The translations under genes were made by a program, and so were the position numbers. Under the pieces are notes generated by a model, which saw nothing but the letters and a program-made list of their open reading frames with translations, was not told the DNA's origin and searched no databases. Of a stretch of 64,000 nucleotides of DNA, positions 63,732 through 64,000 are shown in pieces. Within the stretch, counting starts at the first letter, position 1. Each line of letters opens with the position of its first letter. Source of the stretch: Chrysophaeum taylorii (taxonomy: Eukaryota > Sar > Pelagophyceae > Pelagomonadales > Pelagomonadaceae); assembly GCA_029834535.1 (NCBI GenBank), contig JAQMWT010000538.1, forward strand, positions 62,001-126,000, read 5' to 3'.

Positions 63732-64000
63732 ATTAAGAGAGACCAAAACAGCTTCCCATGCTTAATAGCATTCGATTTTAAAGAACCATATCCGCGCCCT
63801 GCGCCCCACCCCCCTTATCTTAGGAGTCGGCCTTGAAAAACTCAATCCGCGTTCACTGCGCATCCGTCTGTAACTCAGACCTCTCACCTCCCCAAACTCA
63901 GTCTCACCGCCTCCCCCCCCTGCACCCCCCCCCGGGTGAGAGGATCGGCTACTCGGCGCAACGGAGGCATGAGCCTGTAAAAGGGCGAGAGGACGAGGCA
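63732..64000. other. Window end with a further family B 3' fragment
   Basis: 'cttaggagtcggcctt' at 63819-63834 repeats the family B terminus, suggesting another very short truncated copy. C-rich runs follow. No gene is seen. Confidence 0.4.

Overview
This is a eukaryotic nuclear window, GC-rich and gene-dense. Spliceosomal introns are very short (36-67 bases) and usually begin GTGCGT or GTGAG. Genes sit on both strands with short spacers. The gene set (MCM6, RPA1, TAF7, a USP32-like deubiquitinase, a CDPK, a RING-CH/TPR protein, a FG-GAP receptor kinase), short introns and a UGA-containing peroxiredoxin suggest a unicellular alga, perhaps a stramenopile such as a pelagophyte. That assignment is inference; no rRNA or organelle marker is present.

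Layout. 0-4.7 kb: truncated retroelement copies, a single-domain voltage-gated channel, a broken zinc-finger-like gene. 4.7-9.2 kb: a Zim17/HEP-type zinc protein, decayed creatininase and FAD-oxidase genes, a secreted esterase. 10.4-16.4 kb: TAF7, RING-CH/TPR, a coiled-coil protein, MCM6. 17.5-18.2 kb: a peroxiredoxin-5 with in-frame TGA at the peroxidatic cysteine and a hand-folded SECIS candidate downstream. 18.8-22.0 kb: decayed coding DNA. 22.1-36.7 kb: a WD40/Gln-rich protein, RPA1, a giant USP and a CDPK. 36.8-42.3 kb: a degenerate retrotransposon (IQ-like repeats, RING finger, reverse transcriptase, PD-(D/E)xK-like nuclease). 42.6-50 kb: a small Cys protein, a TMEM53-like hydrolase, a repeat-rich spacer, a 1,260-residue collagen-like protein. 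50.4-63 kb: two head-to-tail copies of a FG-GAP ectodomain/TKL kinase gene, one apparently intact and one dead, with a broken DnaJ gene between them.

Three dispersed retroposon families run through the window. Family A (LINE 3' ends, TTAG tail, conserved hairpin) and family C (SINE-like, about 230 bases, ATA tail) have each inserted into the dead kinase copy. Comparison with the intact copy gives exact insertion boundaries and target-site duplications. Family B is the 3' end of the large retrotransposon.

Replication (MCM6, RPA1), TFIID transcription (TAF7), ubiquitin signalling (USP, RING-CH) and calcium or surface signalling (channel, CDPK, receptor kinase) are represented, but there is no sign of an operon-like functional cluster.
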